A stretch of 64,000 bases of DNA from JAEUHQ01 sp964538915. GTDB lineage: Bacteria > Planctomycetota > UBA1135 > UBA2386. Positions 1-9,863 of the stretch are shown here, one piece after another. The stretch spans positions 62,001-126,000 of the forward strand of contig CAZIFB010000002.1 of the NCBI GenBank assembly GCA_964538915.1, given 5' to 3'. Within the stretch, counting starts at the first letter, position 1, and every line of letters starts with the position of its first letter. The notes beneath the pieces were generated by a model. It had not been told where the DNA came from, ran no database searches, and worked only from the letters and a program-made list of their open reading frames with translations. Made by a program: the position numbers and the translations under genes.

Positions 1-1
1 G

Positions 2-2388
2 CGCTGGGTCACCGCGACGTCGGCGTCGGTAACCGTCGGCGATCCCGCGATGATGGCTGCGTTCCGCATCGCGTACGACGCGAACGGCGCGTGCTGGTGT
101 GCGCCGCTGCGTCTCGACAGCGGTCCGGAGCAGCCGGAGCAACTCTCCTTCGGCCACGCGGTGCCGGCGGGCACCACCGACGTGTCGCTGCGCGACGTCG
201 CCGACCCGACGCGCTATGCGCGCAGCGTCGTGTCGACGGTGCTGGTGGACGCCGCGGACGAACGCGCGCGCCGCCGGTTCGACGCTTTCGTCGGCGCGAT
301 GGAGGTGGCTCGCCGCACGATCGCCGACCGCGACGGCGAGTGGCTGTCCGAGGCCGAATTCCGTGCCCTCTTCGCACCCGGGCGCGGCTCGGGCGCCGCC
401 GATGTGCCCATCGACCGCCTGTTCGTGACCGGAGCGTGGCAGGACGGTGACCTCGTGGGCGCCGTGGTCGCGCCGCCGCCTTCGCCGACTGCACGCAACG
501 CGGCGCTGCTCGTCGGCATCGACCGCTACGCGCCGGCCGCGGACGGGCCGAGGTGCGCCGATCTCGGCGGCCCTCGGAACGACGTCGCACGGGTGCAACG
601 CACGCTGCAGGAGCGGTTCGGCTTCGCGGCGGCGGACATCCACGTCCTGACCGGCGCGGAGGCGACGCATGCGAACGTCGTGCGGGCCTTCCACGAGCAC
701 TTGATCCGCGGCGCCACGGCGGAGTCGCGCGTCGTGTTCTGGTTCTCCGGCCACGGCTCGCGGGTTCCCGATGCGTCGGGTCGCGATCGCGCGGTTCGCG
801 ATGCAGACCCCTTCGACGACACCCTGCTCCTGTACGACAGCCGGTCCGTCGCGTCGCACGGCGGGTTCGACTTCACGGACGACGAACTCGCATCGCTGCT
901 CGCCGCAGTGCCGGCACAGGACGTTCTCGTCGTGACGGACTGCTGCCACTCGGGTGGTGTGCTGCGCGGCGGGTCCGAACCGGGGACGCGCGAGGCCGGC
1001 ATCGGCACCGAACCTCTCGACCGCAAGCGCGTCGAGTCGTTCTGGCCCGCCGACGTGCCCTTGCTCGACGACGATGCGCACGGCGAGCTGCCGGCCGTCG
1101 TCCACGTCGCCGCGTGCGGCTCGGAGGAGCAGGCGGGGGAGATCGCGACGCCGGCTGGCACGTTCGGCACGCTGACCTGGTTCCTCACCAACACGCTGCA
1201 AGAGATCGACACCGCTGCGTCGTGGGAGCTGGTCGGCGCGCGGGTGCGTGCACGAGTGTCGGGGCACGGAACGCGCCCGGGTCAGCGCGTGGCCGTCCTC
1301 GGCGACGTGGGGCGCGCGATCTTCGGCGGCCGCGGTCGCCCGGTTGCGCCGGGCTACCTGGTCGACCGGTACGGCGCGAGCGGACTCCTGCTCGCGGCGG
1401 GCGCGATCCAGGGTTTCGCCGAAGGCGCGGAGGTCCGCCTGGTCGACCTCGACGGCAGGGAGCTGGGGACGGCCGTCGCCGAGAACGTGCGAACCTCGAC
1501 CGCGCGTTTGCACTGGCAAGGAGCCGGACCTTGCCGCGCGAAGCGATGCGCGCCGTCGCGAAGGCCCCGGGTCGTCCGCGACCGCCGCTCAGGGTGCGCG
1601 TCGAGCCGGGCGTCGACGCTGCCGTCTTGCGCGGGTGCGACGCCGCGACGGTCGAATCCGAGCGTGCGGCCTCGACGCACGTGCTGAAGAAGGACGGCGA
1701 CGCATTCGTCCTGATCGACGAGTCCAGTGCGGAGGTGCGCCGTGTGTCGAGCGCCGAGGAGGTGCCGCTCGCGCTCGGTCGCGAGCACTGCTTCCGTGCC
1801 CTGTGGGAAGGCGTCGCCGACGCGGGCCAGTTCCGCGTGAGCATCCGGATCGAGGCGGCGACGGCCGAAGAAGCGGCGAAACACGGCGTCTTGCCGGCGC
1901 AGGTGCGCGGCGGGGACGGCAAGGCGACCGTCGTGGGGGCATCGCGGCTGCTGCCGCGATCCGGCGGCTCTCTGGCTGCCATCACGGTGACGAACGACGA
2001 GAACCAGGACCTGCACGTCGCCCTCCTGTCGCTGACGGAGGATCGTGAAGTCAACGTCGTCTTCGGCCGCGACGCCAACAACCTGGTGCGCGCGCACGAC
2101 AGCGAGCGGCGGTTCGTGCTCCTCGGTCCGGGGGAACGCTGGCCGGCGGACCGCGCGATGATCGATCGTTACCTCGTCATCACGACGGCCCGCTACGCCG
2201 ACTTCACGCCGTTCGAATCGCGAGCGACGACGACGCGCGGCGGAGCGGTGACTGCGGCGATGCCGCCGTTCCTGCGCCAGGCGATGGGCGGTGCGGTGCG
2301 CGGTGGCGGCGAAGGCCCGTGGGGCATCACGTCCCTCGATCTGCACGTCGTCACGCCGGATCTGTTCGCTGCGTCCGGCCGCCGCTGA
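2..2388 (+). CDS. Caspase-like (C14) protease with DUF4384-like C-terminus; 5' truncated, frameshifted
   Basis: The reading frame is open to the window edge, so the N-terminus lies outside; the first ATG inside is at 50. The first ~155 residues are unassigned. A caspase-family fold follows, with a 'LLVGIDRY' strand, the catalytic His in SGHGSR (codon 752-754) and the catalytic Cys in TDCCHSGG (codon 944-946). The coding frame then breaks. Up to about 1520 the sensible protein is in frame 2; from about 1531 ('LPREAMRAV') to the stop at 2388 it is in frame 1. One missing base between about 1515 and 1531 would restore it. The tail (about 1750-2388) resembles the DUF4384 domain often fused to bacterial caspases. 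Substrate is unknown; such proteins are linked to regulated proteolysis or cell death. Frameshift could be real or an assembly error. Confidence 0.8.
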
Positions 2389-2393
2389 CCCGG

Positions 2394-5300
2394 TCAGTGT
2401 TCGACGAGGAACGCGACGAGGTCGCGCAGCTGTCGACGGGACAGCGCGCCGCCCATCGGCGGCATCGCGCTCGTCTGCGTCGACGTGCGTCGCCGGATGC
2501 GTTCCCACGGTACGGCGTGCGGTTCGCTGTCGGCGCCGACGACCGTCACCGATCCCTTCTCGTCCTTCGTCACGACGCCGACGAGTACGCCGCCGTCGTC
2601 GAGTTCGACCGTGGTCGAGCCGAAGCCTTCGGCGATCTTCGCGCCTGGCAACACGAGCGACTCGATGAGGTGGTCGCGCGTCACGCGCTTGCCGATGCCG
2701 TCGAGCGCCGGGCCCGCGTTGCCGCCGCGACCGTCCAGCGTGTGGCAGCGCGTGCAGCGTGTTGCCTCGTTGTCGAAGAACACCTTGCGGCCCGCTTCCG
2801 GGTCGCCTCCTTCGCGGCACGCCGTGTACTCGGCGAGGGCGCCGCGGCCGCCGGCCTTGTCGTCGCGGGCTTCGAACCACGCGGCTACGGCGGGCGCCGT
2901 GTGCTTCTCCGCGGCTTCGACCAGATCGAGTTCCAGCGCCGGATCCACCTTGCCTTCGTCGAGGCGGCCGAGCCAACGAACGAGCGCAGCCGTCGCTGCG
3001 GCATCCTCCATGGCGCCCAGCGCCGCGAACGCCGATTGCCGCTCCGCCCGCGGTGCGTTCTCGAGCAGCGACTCCAACACGGGAACCGCCTTGGCCGGCT
3101 CGTCGCGCGAGAGCAGTTCGATGGCGCGTCGCCGAAGCGCGACTGGCGCGGATCCGTCGATGGCGTCGAGCGCCGAGCGGCGTGCCGTTGCAGACACCGC
3201 ATCGAGGGCGTCCAGTGCAGCGATGCGTGCGCCTTCGGGGCGCTGCGGCCCCGTCACCACCGCGAGCAGTGCCGGTGCGGCTCCTTCGCGACGGAGCGCG
3301 CCGAGCGCGATGGCGGCATCGGCGGCGGTGACATCGTCCTGGAGCAGGCGGTCCGCCGAGCCTTCGAGGCACCCCGCGACACGGTCGGCGCCTTCGTGGA
3401 CGCAAGGTCGCCAGTTGCCCGTGATGCGATCCTGGCCGTGCGGGGCAGCCCACTCGGCGAGCACCCGCAGCGCCTCCGTGCGCGTCGCGGCCGGATGGTT
3501 CGGCAGGCATGCGAGGTGCACCAGCGACTCGCCGTTCTCCACCTGACCGATCAGGCGGTTCGCGGAGATCGCGAGGAAATCGATCCGCTCGGTGTCGGGA
3601 TCGTCGTTCCACGTGAGCAGGGCGAGAGCCCGCATCGCCTCTTCGATCGCTTCTCCGTGGATGGCGCGCGCGGCTTCGTAGCGAAGCGATTCTTCCGCGT
3701 CGGCCAGGAACGTCGCGATCGCGGGGTCGCCCTTCCTGGCCATCGCCAACAGGACGCCGCGGCGAACGGCGATCGCCGGATCGCCGGCGGCATCGTGCAG
3801 TGCCTCGCCGGTCGCGGTCGTCGACAGTGCGAAGGCGAACGCGTGACGGAGCACAGGGTCGTGGTCGTCGTTCGCGCGGAGAGCGCCGATCAGGGCCTTG
3901 CCGGTGTCTCCGCCGGCGGGGGCGCCGATGCGCGCCAGCGCCAGCGCCGCCTCGCGTCGCACGCGCGAGCTGCTGTCGCCGAGCGCACGCGTCAGCTCCT
4001 TGGCCGCGTCGCTCCGCCGCACGTCGCCGAGCACCCTGGCCGCGGCGGCACGAACGTCTCCGTCGTCGGCCCGGAGCAGTTGGGTCACGCTCGCGATCGC
4101 GGTCGCGTCGCGGCGGCCCAGGATGCCGAGCCCGAAGATCGCGTGCACCCGGGCGAGCCTGGCTTCGCCGTTCTTCGCAACGTCGGCGAGAACGTCGGTC
4201 GCGGCGTGATCGACCAGTGCGAATTGAGCGGCCTGGCGCACGCGGCGATCGTCGTGCTCGAGCAGGCGCCGAAGCGTCGTGTCGTCCGACTTCGTCAGGT
4301 CTTCGGCGAGGAGCGTGGCCGAGTCGGACCGTGCCGCGGCGTTCCGTTGGGTCGGAAGCACTCGGTAGATGCGGCCCTTGCCGGTCTTGCTCCAGCCGTT
4401 CACCCAGTCGACCACGTACATTGCGCCATCGGGCCCGAAGTCGACGTCCGTCGCGAGTACGCCGTGGACGACCGATTCGGAGCCGGTGAGTTCGAAGCCC
4501 GCGCCCGATCGCTGCAGCCGGAACGCCGTCACGCCGCTGTAGCTGCTGCCGCCGCGGAAGTCGCAGAGGAAGAAGCAGTCGCGGAGTCGTTCGGGCATGC
4601 CGATGCCCGTGTCGAAAGCGAGGCCGGACGGCCCGTCGGCGAAGTTCGCGATCGGCGGCAGGATCCAGGCGGGCTGGCCCGGATGGCGCGGCTTCCACAT
4701 CTTCTCGCGGTTCCACGCACCGCGGTCCGACAGCCACTGGTAGCCGATGCGCCAGCCACTGTCGGCGCCGGGGACCACCTGCACGATGCGTGCGCGGTCA
4801 CCGCCGTCGCTGTTGTTGTCGCACGTGAAGAGGTCGCCCCACTGGTCGAAGGCGAGTTCCTGCGGGTTGCGGAGGCCGCGATGCACGACCTCGAGATCGC
4901 TGCCGTCGAGTTCGCAGCGCAGCACGGCGCCCTCGTGCGGATACGCGAACGTCCGGTCCCCCTGCTGCACGTGGAAGCCGCGGTCGCCGATCGAGAACCA
5001 CAGGCGCCGATCGGGTCCGACGATCAGTCCGTGCAGATCGTGGCCGATGAGCGACGAGTGCACGCCGTAGCCGTCGTGCAGCACGTGGCGTTCGTCCGCG
5101 ACTCCGTCTGCGTCGCGGTCGACGAGTCGCCAGAGCTTCGGGATGTTCGCGAAGAACACGTCGTGGCCGATCGGCAGCACGCCGGATGCGATGCCGTCGG
5201 CGAGGTCGTGGAAGCCGTCGGCGAAGACCGTCGACCGATCGACCTTGCCGTCGCCGTCGGTGTCCTCGAGCAGGCGGATGCGCTCGGAGAACGCCGCGTA

Positions 5301-5684
5301 TCGCGCGATGTCGTCGGGCAGGTGCTTCTCGTACTTCGCGACGCGGTCGGCGACCGTGAGGCACGCGAGGTCTTCGTCCTTCCACACCATGTGGTCGCGT
5401 GTGTCCGGCACGCCGTCGTTGATGCGGAAGGACTCGGCGACGAAGAAGCGGCCCCTGCCGTCGATCGCGAACGCCACGCCGTTGCAGAGGTCGGGCTCGG
5501 CGGCCACGAGTTCGCACGCGAGACCGGGGGCGAGACGGAACGAAGCGATCTGCCGGAGTCCTTCGTCGCTCGCCGGCGCCACGAACATCGGGGGCGGCGA
5601 TTGGGTGTTCCCCTGCGCACGGGCGTCGGTGAGAAGGAAGACCGCGAACCAGGACGCGGCAGTGGCGCGGACGAGGGCCGTCAT
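2394..5684 (-). CDS. PVC-type heme-binding CxxCH protein with dehydrogenase-like propeller and HEAT repeats
   Basis: 1096 residues. A signal peptide (about residues 1-24, ending ARAQG) is followed by a membrane-bound-dehydrogenase-type beta-propeller of the kind found in Planctomycetes and Verrucomicrobia, with an EDTDGDGKVD calcium-type loop. The middle is Ala-rich helical HEAT-like repeat ('AAAARVLGDVRRSDAAKEL' style units). The C-terminus is a small cytochrome c domain with heme motif CTRCH at about 977-981 and a Met-containing MPPMGG segment as likely axial ligand. The product is inferred to be exported and to take part in electron transfer from a carbohydrate oxidation step; substrate unknown. 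The start at 5684 gives the best signal peptide; an ATG at 5702 is also possible. It converges on the caspase gene with a 5-base gap. Confidence 0.88.
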   Translation of the reverse strand: MTALVRATAASWFAVFLLTDARAQGNTQSPPPMFVAPASDEGLRQIASFRLAPGLACELVAAEPDLCNGVAFAIDGRGRFFVAESFRINDGVPDTRDHMVWKDEDLACLTVADRVAKYEKHLPDDIARYAAFSERIRLLEDTDGDGKVDRSTVFADGFHDLADGIASGVLPIGHDVFFANIPKLWRLVDRDADGVADERHVLHDGYGVHSSLIGHDLHGLIVGPDRRLWFSIGDRGFHVQQGDRTFAYPHEGAVLRCELDGSDLEVVHRGLRNPQELAFDQWGDLFTCDNNSDGGDRARIVQVVPGADSGWRIGYQWLSDRGAWNREKMWKPRHPGQPAWILPPIANFADGPSGLAFDTGIGMPERLRDCFFLCDFRGGSSYSGVTAFRLQRSGAGFELTGSESVVHGVLATDVDFGPDGAMYVVDWVNGWSKTGKGRIYRVLPTQRNAAARSDSATLLAEDLTKSDDTTLRRLLEHDDRRVRQAAQFALVDHAATDVLADVAKNGEARLARVHAIFGLGILGRRDATAIASVTQLLRADDGDVRAAAARVLGDVRRSDAAKELTRALGDSSSRVRREAALALARIGAPAGGDTGKALIGALRANDDHDPVLRHAFAFALSTTATGEALHDAAGDPAIAVRRGVLLAMARKGDPAIATFLADAEESLRYEAARAIHGEAIEEAMRALALLTWNDDPDTERIDFLAISANRLIGQVENGESLVHLACLPNHPAATRTEALRVLAEWAAPHGQDRITGNWRPCVHEGADRVAGCLEGSADRLLQDDVTAADAAIALGALRREGAAPALLAVVTGPQRPEGARIAALDALDAVSATARRSALDAIDGSAPVALRRRAIELLSRDEPAKAVPVLESLLENAPRAERQSAFAALGAMEDAAATAALVRWLGRLDEGKVDPALELDLVEAAEKHTAPAVAAWFEARDDKAGGRGALAEYTACREGGDPEAGRKVFFDNEATRCTRCHTLDGRGGNAGPALDGIGKRVTRDHLIESLVLPGAKIAEGFGSTTVELDDGGVLVGVVTKDEKGSVTVVGADSEPHAVPWERIRRRTSTQTSAMPPMGGALSRRQLRDLVAFLVEH

Positions 5685-5727
5685 GGCGCCATGGTGCCGC
5701 ATCGCGCCGTGATTGCGAGCGGCTCCG

Positions 5728-6894
5728 TCAGCCTGCCGCGGGCGTGGAGACAGCGGCGTCGGCGTCGCCGACGAGTGCTGTGACCGAGAGGCCGCCGTGG
5801 CGCGTCGTCCACGCCGCGCGCAGCGCCATGCCGCACCGCCGCGCGAGCCGCACGTCGTGGGCGAGCAGCGCGAAGGACCAGTCGGGGCCGAGGCGTCGGG
5901 CGCGGTGGCCGAGCGATTGCCACAGCACACCCAGCCCCTCGCCCTTCCCGACGCGCAGGCCGAAGGGAGGGTTCGTCGCCAGGACGCCGCGTTGCGGGAC
6001 GGCCGCGGCGTCGCCGCGGTCGTCGAGCCACGGGGTCTGCGTGAATGCGTTGACCGACAGCCCGATGCGCGCCTTGACGCCGGCTCGTTCGGCGTTCGCG
6101 CGGGCGGCTTCGACCGCGCCCGCGTCGCGATCGCTCGCGGCGATGATGCCTGCCCCGCGCGGCGTGGTTGGTGCACTGCGCAGCTCGAGCCACGTTTCGG
6201 CGTCGAACAGCGCGAGGTGGTGCAGCGGCGGCGGACGAAGTCGCCCCGGCGGCAGACCGAGCGCGAGGCCGGCGGCCTCGATCGCGATCGTGCCCGAGCC
6301 GCAGAACGGGTCGAGGAGCGCGGTGTCCGGGGTCCACTGGCTCGCGAGCAGCAGAGCATGGGCGAGGTCCTCGCGCAGCGGGGCCTTCGCGCCGGCGAGG
6401 CGCCATCCGCGGCGGTGCAGCGGCGATGTCGTGGCGTCGACCGAGATCGTGCAGACGTCGTTCGCGAAGCGGACGTGGATTCGCGCGAACACCTCGTCGC
6501 CCGCTGCGGGTGCGCGCACCGAGGAGCCGAGGGCTTCGCCGATCGCGTTCTCGATGCGCTCCGCGATCGCACCGGTGTGGTAGACGCGGGATGCGCGCGA
6601 CGTGGCGTGCACCTCGACCGGGACCTGCGCGCGCAGCCACTCGCGCCACGGCAGCAGTGCGGCCTTGCGCTGGAGTTCGCCGAGCGCACGGCAGGGGAAC
6701 TCCGCGACGCGGATCAGGACGTGGCTCGCGGTGCCGAGCCACAGGCACGCGCGGGCGGCACAGCGCGCATCGCCGCGGAACGCAACGCCACCCCGCATTG
6801 CTTGCGGCTCGGTGCCGAGCGCCTGCAGCTCGCGCGTCAGGAAGGGTTCGAGGCCCGGCAAGCAGGCGGCGAACAGGTCGAACGATCTGGTCAT
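5728..6894 (-). CDS. THUMP-domain 23S rRNA guanine-N2 methyltransferase (RlmL N-half type)
   Basis: 388 residues, the COG0116 architecture. It has an N-terminal ferredoxin-like/THUMP RNA-binding part (about 1-150), then a Rossmann methyltransferase with DPFCGSGT at 195-202 (SAM binding) and NPPFG near 305 (N-methyltransferase motif IV). In E. coli the equivalent half of RlmKL makes m2G2445 in 23S rRNA; here the RlmK half is absent, which is common outside Gammaproteobacteria. It follows the ferredoxin reductase gene by 12 bases on the same strand, so the two may be co-transcribed. Exact target base is inferred only from the family. Confidence 0.88.
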   Translation of the reverse strand: MTRSFDLFAACLPGLEPFLTRELQALGTEPQAMRGGVAFRGDARCAARACLWLGTASHVLIRVAEFPCRALGELQRKAALLPWREWLRAQVPVEVHATSRASRVYHTGAIAERIENAIGEALGSSVRAPAAGDEVFARIHVRFANDVCTISVDATTSPLHRRGWRLAGAKAPLREDLAHALLLASQWTPDTALLDPFCGSGTIAIEAAGLALGLPPGRLRPPPLHHLALFDAETWLELRSAPTTPRGAGIIAASDRDAGAVEAARANAERAGVKARIGLSVNAFTQTPWLDDRGDAAAVPQRGVLATNPPFGLRVGKGEGLGVLWQSLGHRARRLGPDWSFALLAHDVRLARRCGMALRAAWTTRHGGLSVTALVGDADAAVSTPAAG

Positions 6895-6906
6895 CGAGGC
6901 TTCGCG

Positions 6907-8313
6907 TCAGGAGCCCGGTTGGCGCGGGCGCAGCGAGCGTATGGTCTGCAGCATCGATTCGACCGTCGAGAGTTTGTGGCGCAGTTTGCCCTTCTCGCGC
7001 CCCTTCTCCTGCTCCCATGCGTCCAGTCGCTTCCAGTCGGCCCAGTGGACGACGTCGATGCCCCGCGCAGCGAGCAGTGCGGTGATGTCCTTGCCGCCCG
7101 GTCGCAGCATCGCGCCCGCGCGTCGGTCGGCGAGCATCGCTTCGACCGTGGCCTTCGCATCGAGGCTGTTGGTGCCGATCAGGCCCGTCGGGCCGCGTTT
7201 GCACCAGCCGACGCAGTAGTGGCCGGGGCGCGTCGCGCCGCCGTTCTTCTCGAGGACCCGGCCGTCCACGTTCGGGACGATGCCCTTCTTGTCGTCGAAC
7301 GGCACACCGTCGACGGGGATGCCGCGATAGCCGATCGCCTTGAACAACAGATCGACTTCGACATCCTCGAAGCGATCGATCGCCTTGGGGCGGGGCGTTC
7401 CGTCGGTGTCTGCGACGAGCGTCATGTGCTGCAGGCGGACACGCCGCAGGCGACCGCCCTCCCCCTGCACTTCGGTGGGCCCGACGAGGAATCGGCACCG
7501 CAGCTTCTTCGCGCGCTGGCCGTCACCGGCGGCGACGCGTTCCTGCAGGAACTTGACGTTGCGCTGCTGGCTGCGAGCGCCGTCCTTCTCGAGCCATGCC
7601 GCGCTGAGCGGGTCGAGCCCGATCTCGGCGGGCGACACGACCACGTCGACGTCGGGCAGTTCGGCGATCTCTTCGATCTCCTTCGGAGAGAAGGCGGCTT
7701 GCGCCGGGCCGCGGCGGCCGAGCAGGATCACTTCGCGCACACGGTTGGTGCGCAGGACGTCGAGGGCGTAGTCGGCGATGTCGGTCGTCGCGAGGTGCTC
7801 GGGAGACGCGAGCAGTACGCGTGCGACGTCCATCGCGACGTTGCCGTTGCCCACGATCGCGACACGCTTCGCGCGGGCGAGATCGAAGGTCCGCTCGCGG
7901 TGATCGGGATGCGCGTTGTACCAACCGACGAACTCGGTCGCCGAGTGCACGCCCGCGAGGTCTTCACCCGGAACGCCGAGCTTCTGGTCGCTCTCACAGC
8001 CGAATGCGTAGACGACCTGGTGGTAGTGGGCGGCGAGGTCGGCGACGGCGAGGTCGCGGCCGACGCGAACGTTGCCGAGGAAGCGGAAGCCGGGGTTCGC
8101 GGCGATCTTGTCGTAGACCTTGACGACGCCCTTGATGTTCTGGTGGTCCGGCGCGACGCCGCCGCGCACGAGGCCGAAAGGCACCGGCAGGCGGTCGAGG
8201 AGGTCGACCCGGACGTTGGCGCCCGACTTGGAGAGCGCTTCCGCGGTGTAGAAGGCCGACGGGCCGGAGCCCACGACCGCGACGTTCCAGGCTTCGTTCT
8301 GTGCAGCGTCCAT
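6907..8313 (-). CDS. fprA: FprA-type ferredoxin/adrenodoxin-like NADP+ reductase
   Basis: 468 residues. FAD-binding GSGPSAF is at 15-21, the 'FGLVRGGVAPDH' segment follows, a second dinucleotide site NGNVAMDVAR lies near 150, and GWCKRGPTGLIGTN near 385 is the diagnostic motif of the mycobacterial FprA / mitochondrial adrenodoxin reductase family. The enzyme transfers electrons between NADPH and a ferredoxin. No ferredoxin gene is adjacent. The start at 8313 follows a TATCAT box by nine bases and has no Shine-Dalgarno sequence, so the transcript may be nearly leaderless. Confidence 0.92.
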   Translation of the reverse strand: MDAAQNEAWNVAVVGSGPSAFYTAEALSKSGANVRVDLLDRLPVPFGLVRGGVAPDHQNIKGVVKVYDKIAANPGFRFLGNVRVGRDLAVADLAAHYHQVVYAFGCESDQKLGVPGEDLAGVHSATEFVGWYNAHPDHRERTFDLARAKRVAIVGNGNVAMDVARVLLASPEHLATTDIADYALDVLRTNRVREVILLGRRGPAQAAFSPKEIEEIAELPDVDVVVSPAEIGLDPLSAAWLEKDGARSQQRNVKFLQERVAAGDGQRAKKLRCRFLVGPTEVQGEGGRLRRVRLQHMTLVADTDGTPRPKAIDRFEDVEVDLLFKAIGYRGIPVDGVPFDDKKGIVPNVDGRVLEKNGGATRPGHYCVGWCKRGPTGLIGTNSLDAKATVEAMLADRRAGAMLRPGGKDITALLAARGIDVVHWADWKRLDAWEQEKGREKGKLRHKLSTVESMLQTIRSLRPRQPGS

Positions 8314-8322
8314 CGGGGGCGC

Positions 8323-8328
8323 ATGATA
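8323..8328 (-). promoter_or_regulatory. Putative -10 box TATCAT of fprA
   Basis: On the minus strand GCTATCAT lies nine bases upstream of the fprA ATG. It fits the GCTAnnnT pattern seen before other genes here. No convincing -35 was found. Confidence 0.45.
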
Positions 8329-8343
8329 GCCGCGCGTCCGACG

Positions 8344-9018
8344 ATGCAATCCGAGCACTCGCCACCCTCGCCGCGGCGCGTTTCGTTTCCGCACCACGAC
8401 CTGGCCGAGCAGTTGTCGGCGTTCGCCGCGCGATGGCCGGATGCGCGGGCGTGTGCACGCGGACATTCGTTCGTGGCCCGCGACGAAGCGGCGCGCCTGT
8501 GGCTGCCGTTCGTACGCGGGGTTGCCGCTCCGGGCGAGGCGATCGCGGACTACGCGGCCCGGGCGGACGATCGGCTCGGCGTGCAGGTCGTGCTGCTGTT
8601 GCGAGCCGGCGCGATGGCGATCGGATGCTGGGAGGACGAGGAACTCGTGGTCCACAAGGCCGAGCGCAAGTACGTCGTGCGCGGTCACGGGCGCGCGCAG
8701 CAGACGCATCGCAAGACCCGCGGCAAATCGCGCTACGGGTCTCGGCTTCGGCTGCAGAACTGGAAGCGACTGCTCGAGGAGACGAACGAGCGCCTGCGCG
8801 GCATCTGGGCGGACTTCGGCCCGCCTCGCGCGGTCTTGTTGTCGGTGCCGGTGCGCGTGCTCGCGGATCTGGTCGCTGCGGATCCGACTCCGCCGTTCCG
8901 CGTCGACGATCCCGGCGTCGTGCGCATTCCGCTGCACGTGCATCGCCCGGATCACGAAGAGCTGCTGCGGGTACGGCGCTGGCTGGCGCACGGTCGCCTC
9001 GAATTGCCGCGCGAGTGA
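8344..9018 (+). CDS. VLRF1-like (Vms1/ANKZF1-type) release-factor homologue
   Basis: 224 residues from ATG 8344 (an in-frame ATG at 8323 is also possible). The central part reads like the Vms1-like eRF1 family: a strand 'AIGCWEDEELVVHKAERKYVVR', then GHGRAQQ at about 114-120 with a glutamine where eukaryotic Vms1/ANKZF1 carry their catalytic Gln, then a basic GSRLRLQN segment and a helix ending in 'PRAVLLSVP'. Known relatives hydrolyse peptidyl-tRNA on split 60S ribosomes; bacterial members are poorly studied. A role in ribosome rescue is inferred. The gene is divergent from fprA. The assignment rests on motif reading, not alignment. Confidence 0.68.
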   Translation: MQSEHSPPSPRRVSFPHHDLAEQLSAFAARWPDARACARGHSFVARDEAARLWLPFVRGVAAPGEAIADYAARADDRLGVQVVLLLRAGAMAIGCWEDEELVVHKAERKYVVRGHGRAQQTHRKTRGKSRYGSRLRLQNWKRLLEETNERLRGIWADFGPPRAVLLSVPVRVLADLVAADPTPPFRVDDPGVVRIPLHVHRPDHEELLRVRRWLAHGRLELPRE

Positions 9019-9023
9019 GCTCG

Positions 9024-9794
9024 TCAGCCCTTTCGTTCGCGGGCGAGGTCGAGCGGGCGGATCCAGACGTTGCGGAAGCGCACCGGATCGCCGTGGTCTT
9101 GCAGTCGCAGGCGGCCGGACTCGGAGTGGGCGTGGTACTCGGGCAGCGCGCGGTGTGCGGTGCCGCCGAGAAACGGCTGGTCGTGCTGCACGAGCACGCC
9201 GTTGTGGAACACCGTTGCGCGCGCGGGGGACGCGATTGCGCCGTCCGGACCGAAACGCGGCGCCACGAACACGATGTCGTAGACCTGCCACTCGCCCGGC
9301 CGGCGGCACGCGTTCACCAGCGGCGGCGCCTGGCCGTACAGAGCCGCAGCCTGCCCGTCGGCGTAGGTCGGGTTCTCGAACGAGTCGAGGATCTGCACTT
9401 CGTAGCGGCCGAGGAAGAACACGCCACTGTTGCCGCGCCCCTGCGACTCCCCGCGAGTCGGGGAAGGCGTCGCCCATTCGAGGTGCAGCTGGCAATCGCC
9501 GAACTCGCGCTCGGTCTCGATGTCCCCGGAGCCGTTGGGTTCCATCGCACCGTCGCGCACGGTCCACTTCGCGGCGCCCTCGCGACCGTGGAACGCGGTG
9601 AGGTCGTCGCCGGCGAACAGGCTGATCGCGTCGCCCGGCACGCTGCCGGCAGCGTCGACGACGCGCGGACGTGGACGCTTCGAGTCGTGTACGCGCCATC
9701 CGTCCGGCAGGCGCGGAGTGTCGTCGTACCCGGGATCCTGGCACGGAGTGAGGAAGAGCAGTGCGGGAAACAAGAGCGAGACGGTTCGCGACAT
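9024..9794 (-). CDS. DUF1080 (3-keto-disaccharide hydrolase-like) exported protein
   Basis: 256 residues. The N-terminus is hydrophobic, with 'LLFLTPC' as a poor lipobox, so the product may be a lipoprotein or simply secreted. DUF1080 hallmarks follow: 'SLFAGDDLTAFHG', 'WTVRDGAM', 'FGDCQLHLEW', 'RGNSGVFFLGRYEVQILDS', and a C-terminal 'RLRLQDHGDPVRFRNVWIRPL'. The fold is a concanavalin-like beta-sandwich; the family is greatly expanded in Planctomycetes and acts on 3-keto-glycosides. A Shine-Dalgarno GAGGTGA precedes the ATG. It lies downstream of the sigma factor gene on the same strand, 69 bases away, so the two may be co-regulated. Confidence 0.9.
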   Translation of the reverse strand: MSRTVSLLFPALLFLTPCQDPGYDDTPRLPDGWRVHDSKRPRPRVVDAAGSVPGDAISLFAGDDLTAFHGREGAAKWTVRDGAMEPNGSGDIETEREFGDCQLHLEWATPSPTRGESQGRGNSGVFFLGRYEVQILDSFENPTYADGQAAALYGQAPPLVNACRRPGEWQVYDIVFVAPRFGPDGAIASPARATVFHNGVLVQHDQPFLGGTAHRALPEYHAHSESGRLRLQDHGDPVRFRNVWIRPLDLARERKG

Positions 9795-9863
9795 CGGGTC
9801 ACCTCGGTGCGACCACGATCGCGCGGCATCGCGCCCGGCGCCATCGCGGAAGGCACGTCGGTG

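Noticed and set aside
1510..1535. Programmed ribosomal frameshift in the caspase gene
   Set aside because: No X-XXY-YYZ slippery site or clear following stem was found; an indel is simpler.
1354..5783. Very long open frames opposite the PVC cytochrome gene and on both strands there (over 1,100 residues each)
   Set aside because: Arg/Pro/Ala-rich translations without domains; they are antisense or alternate-frame shadows produced by the high GC content.
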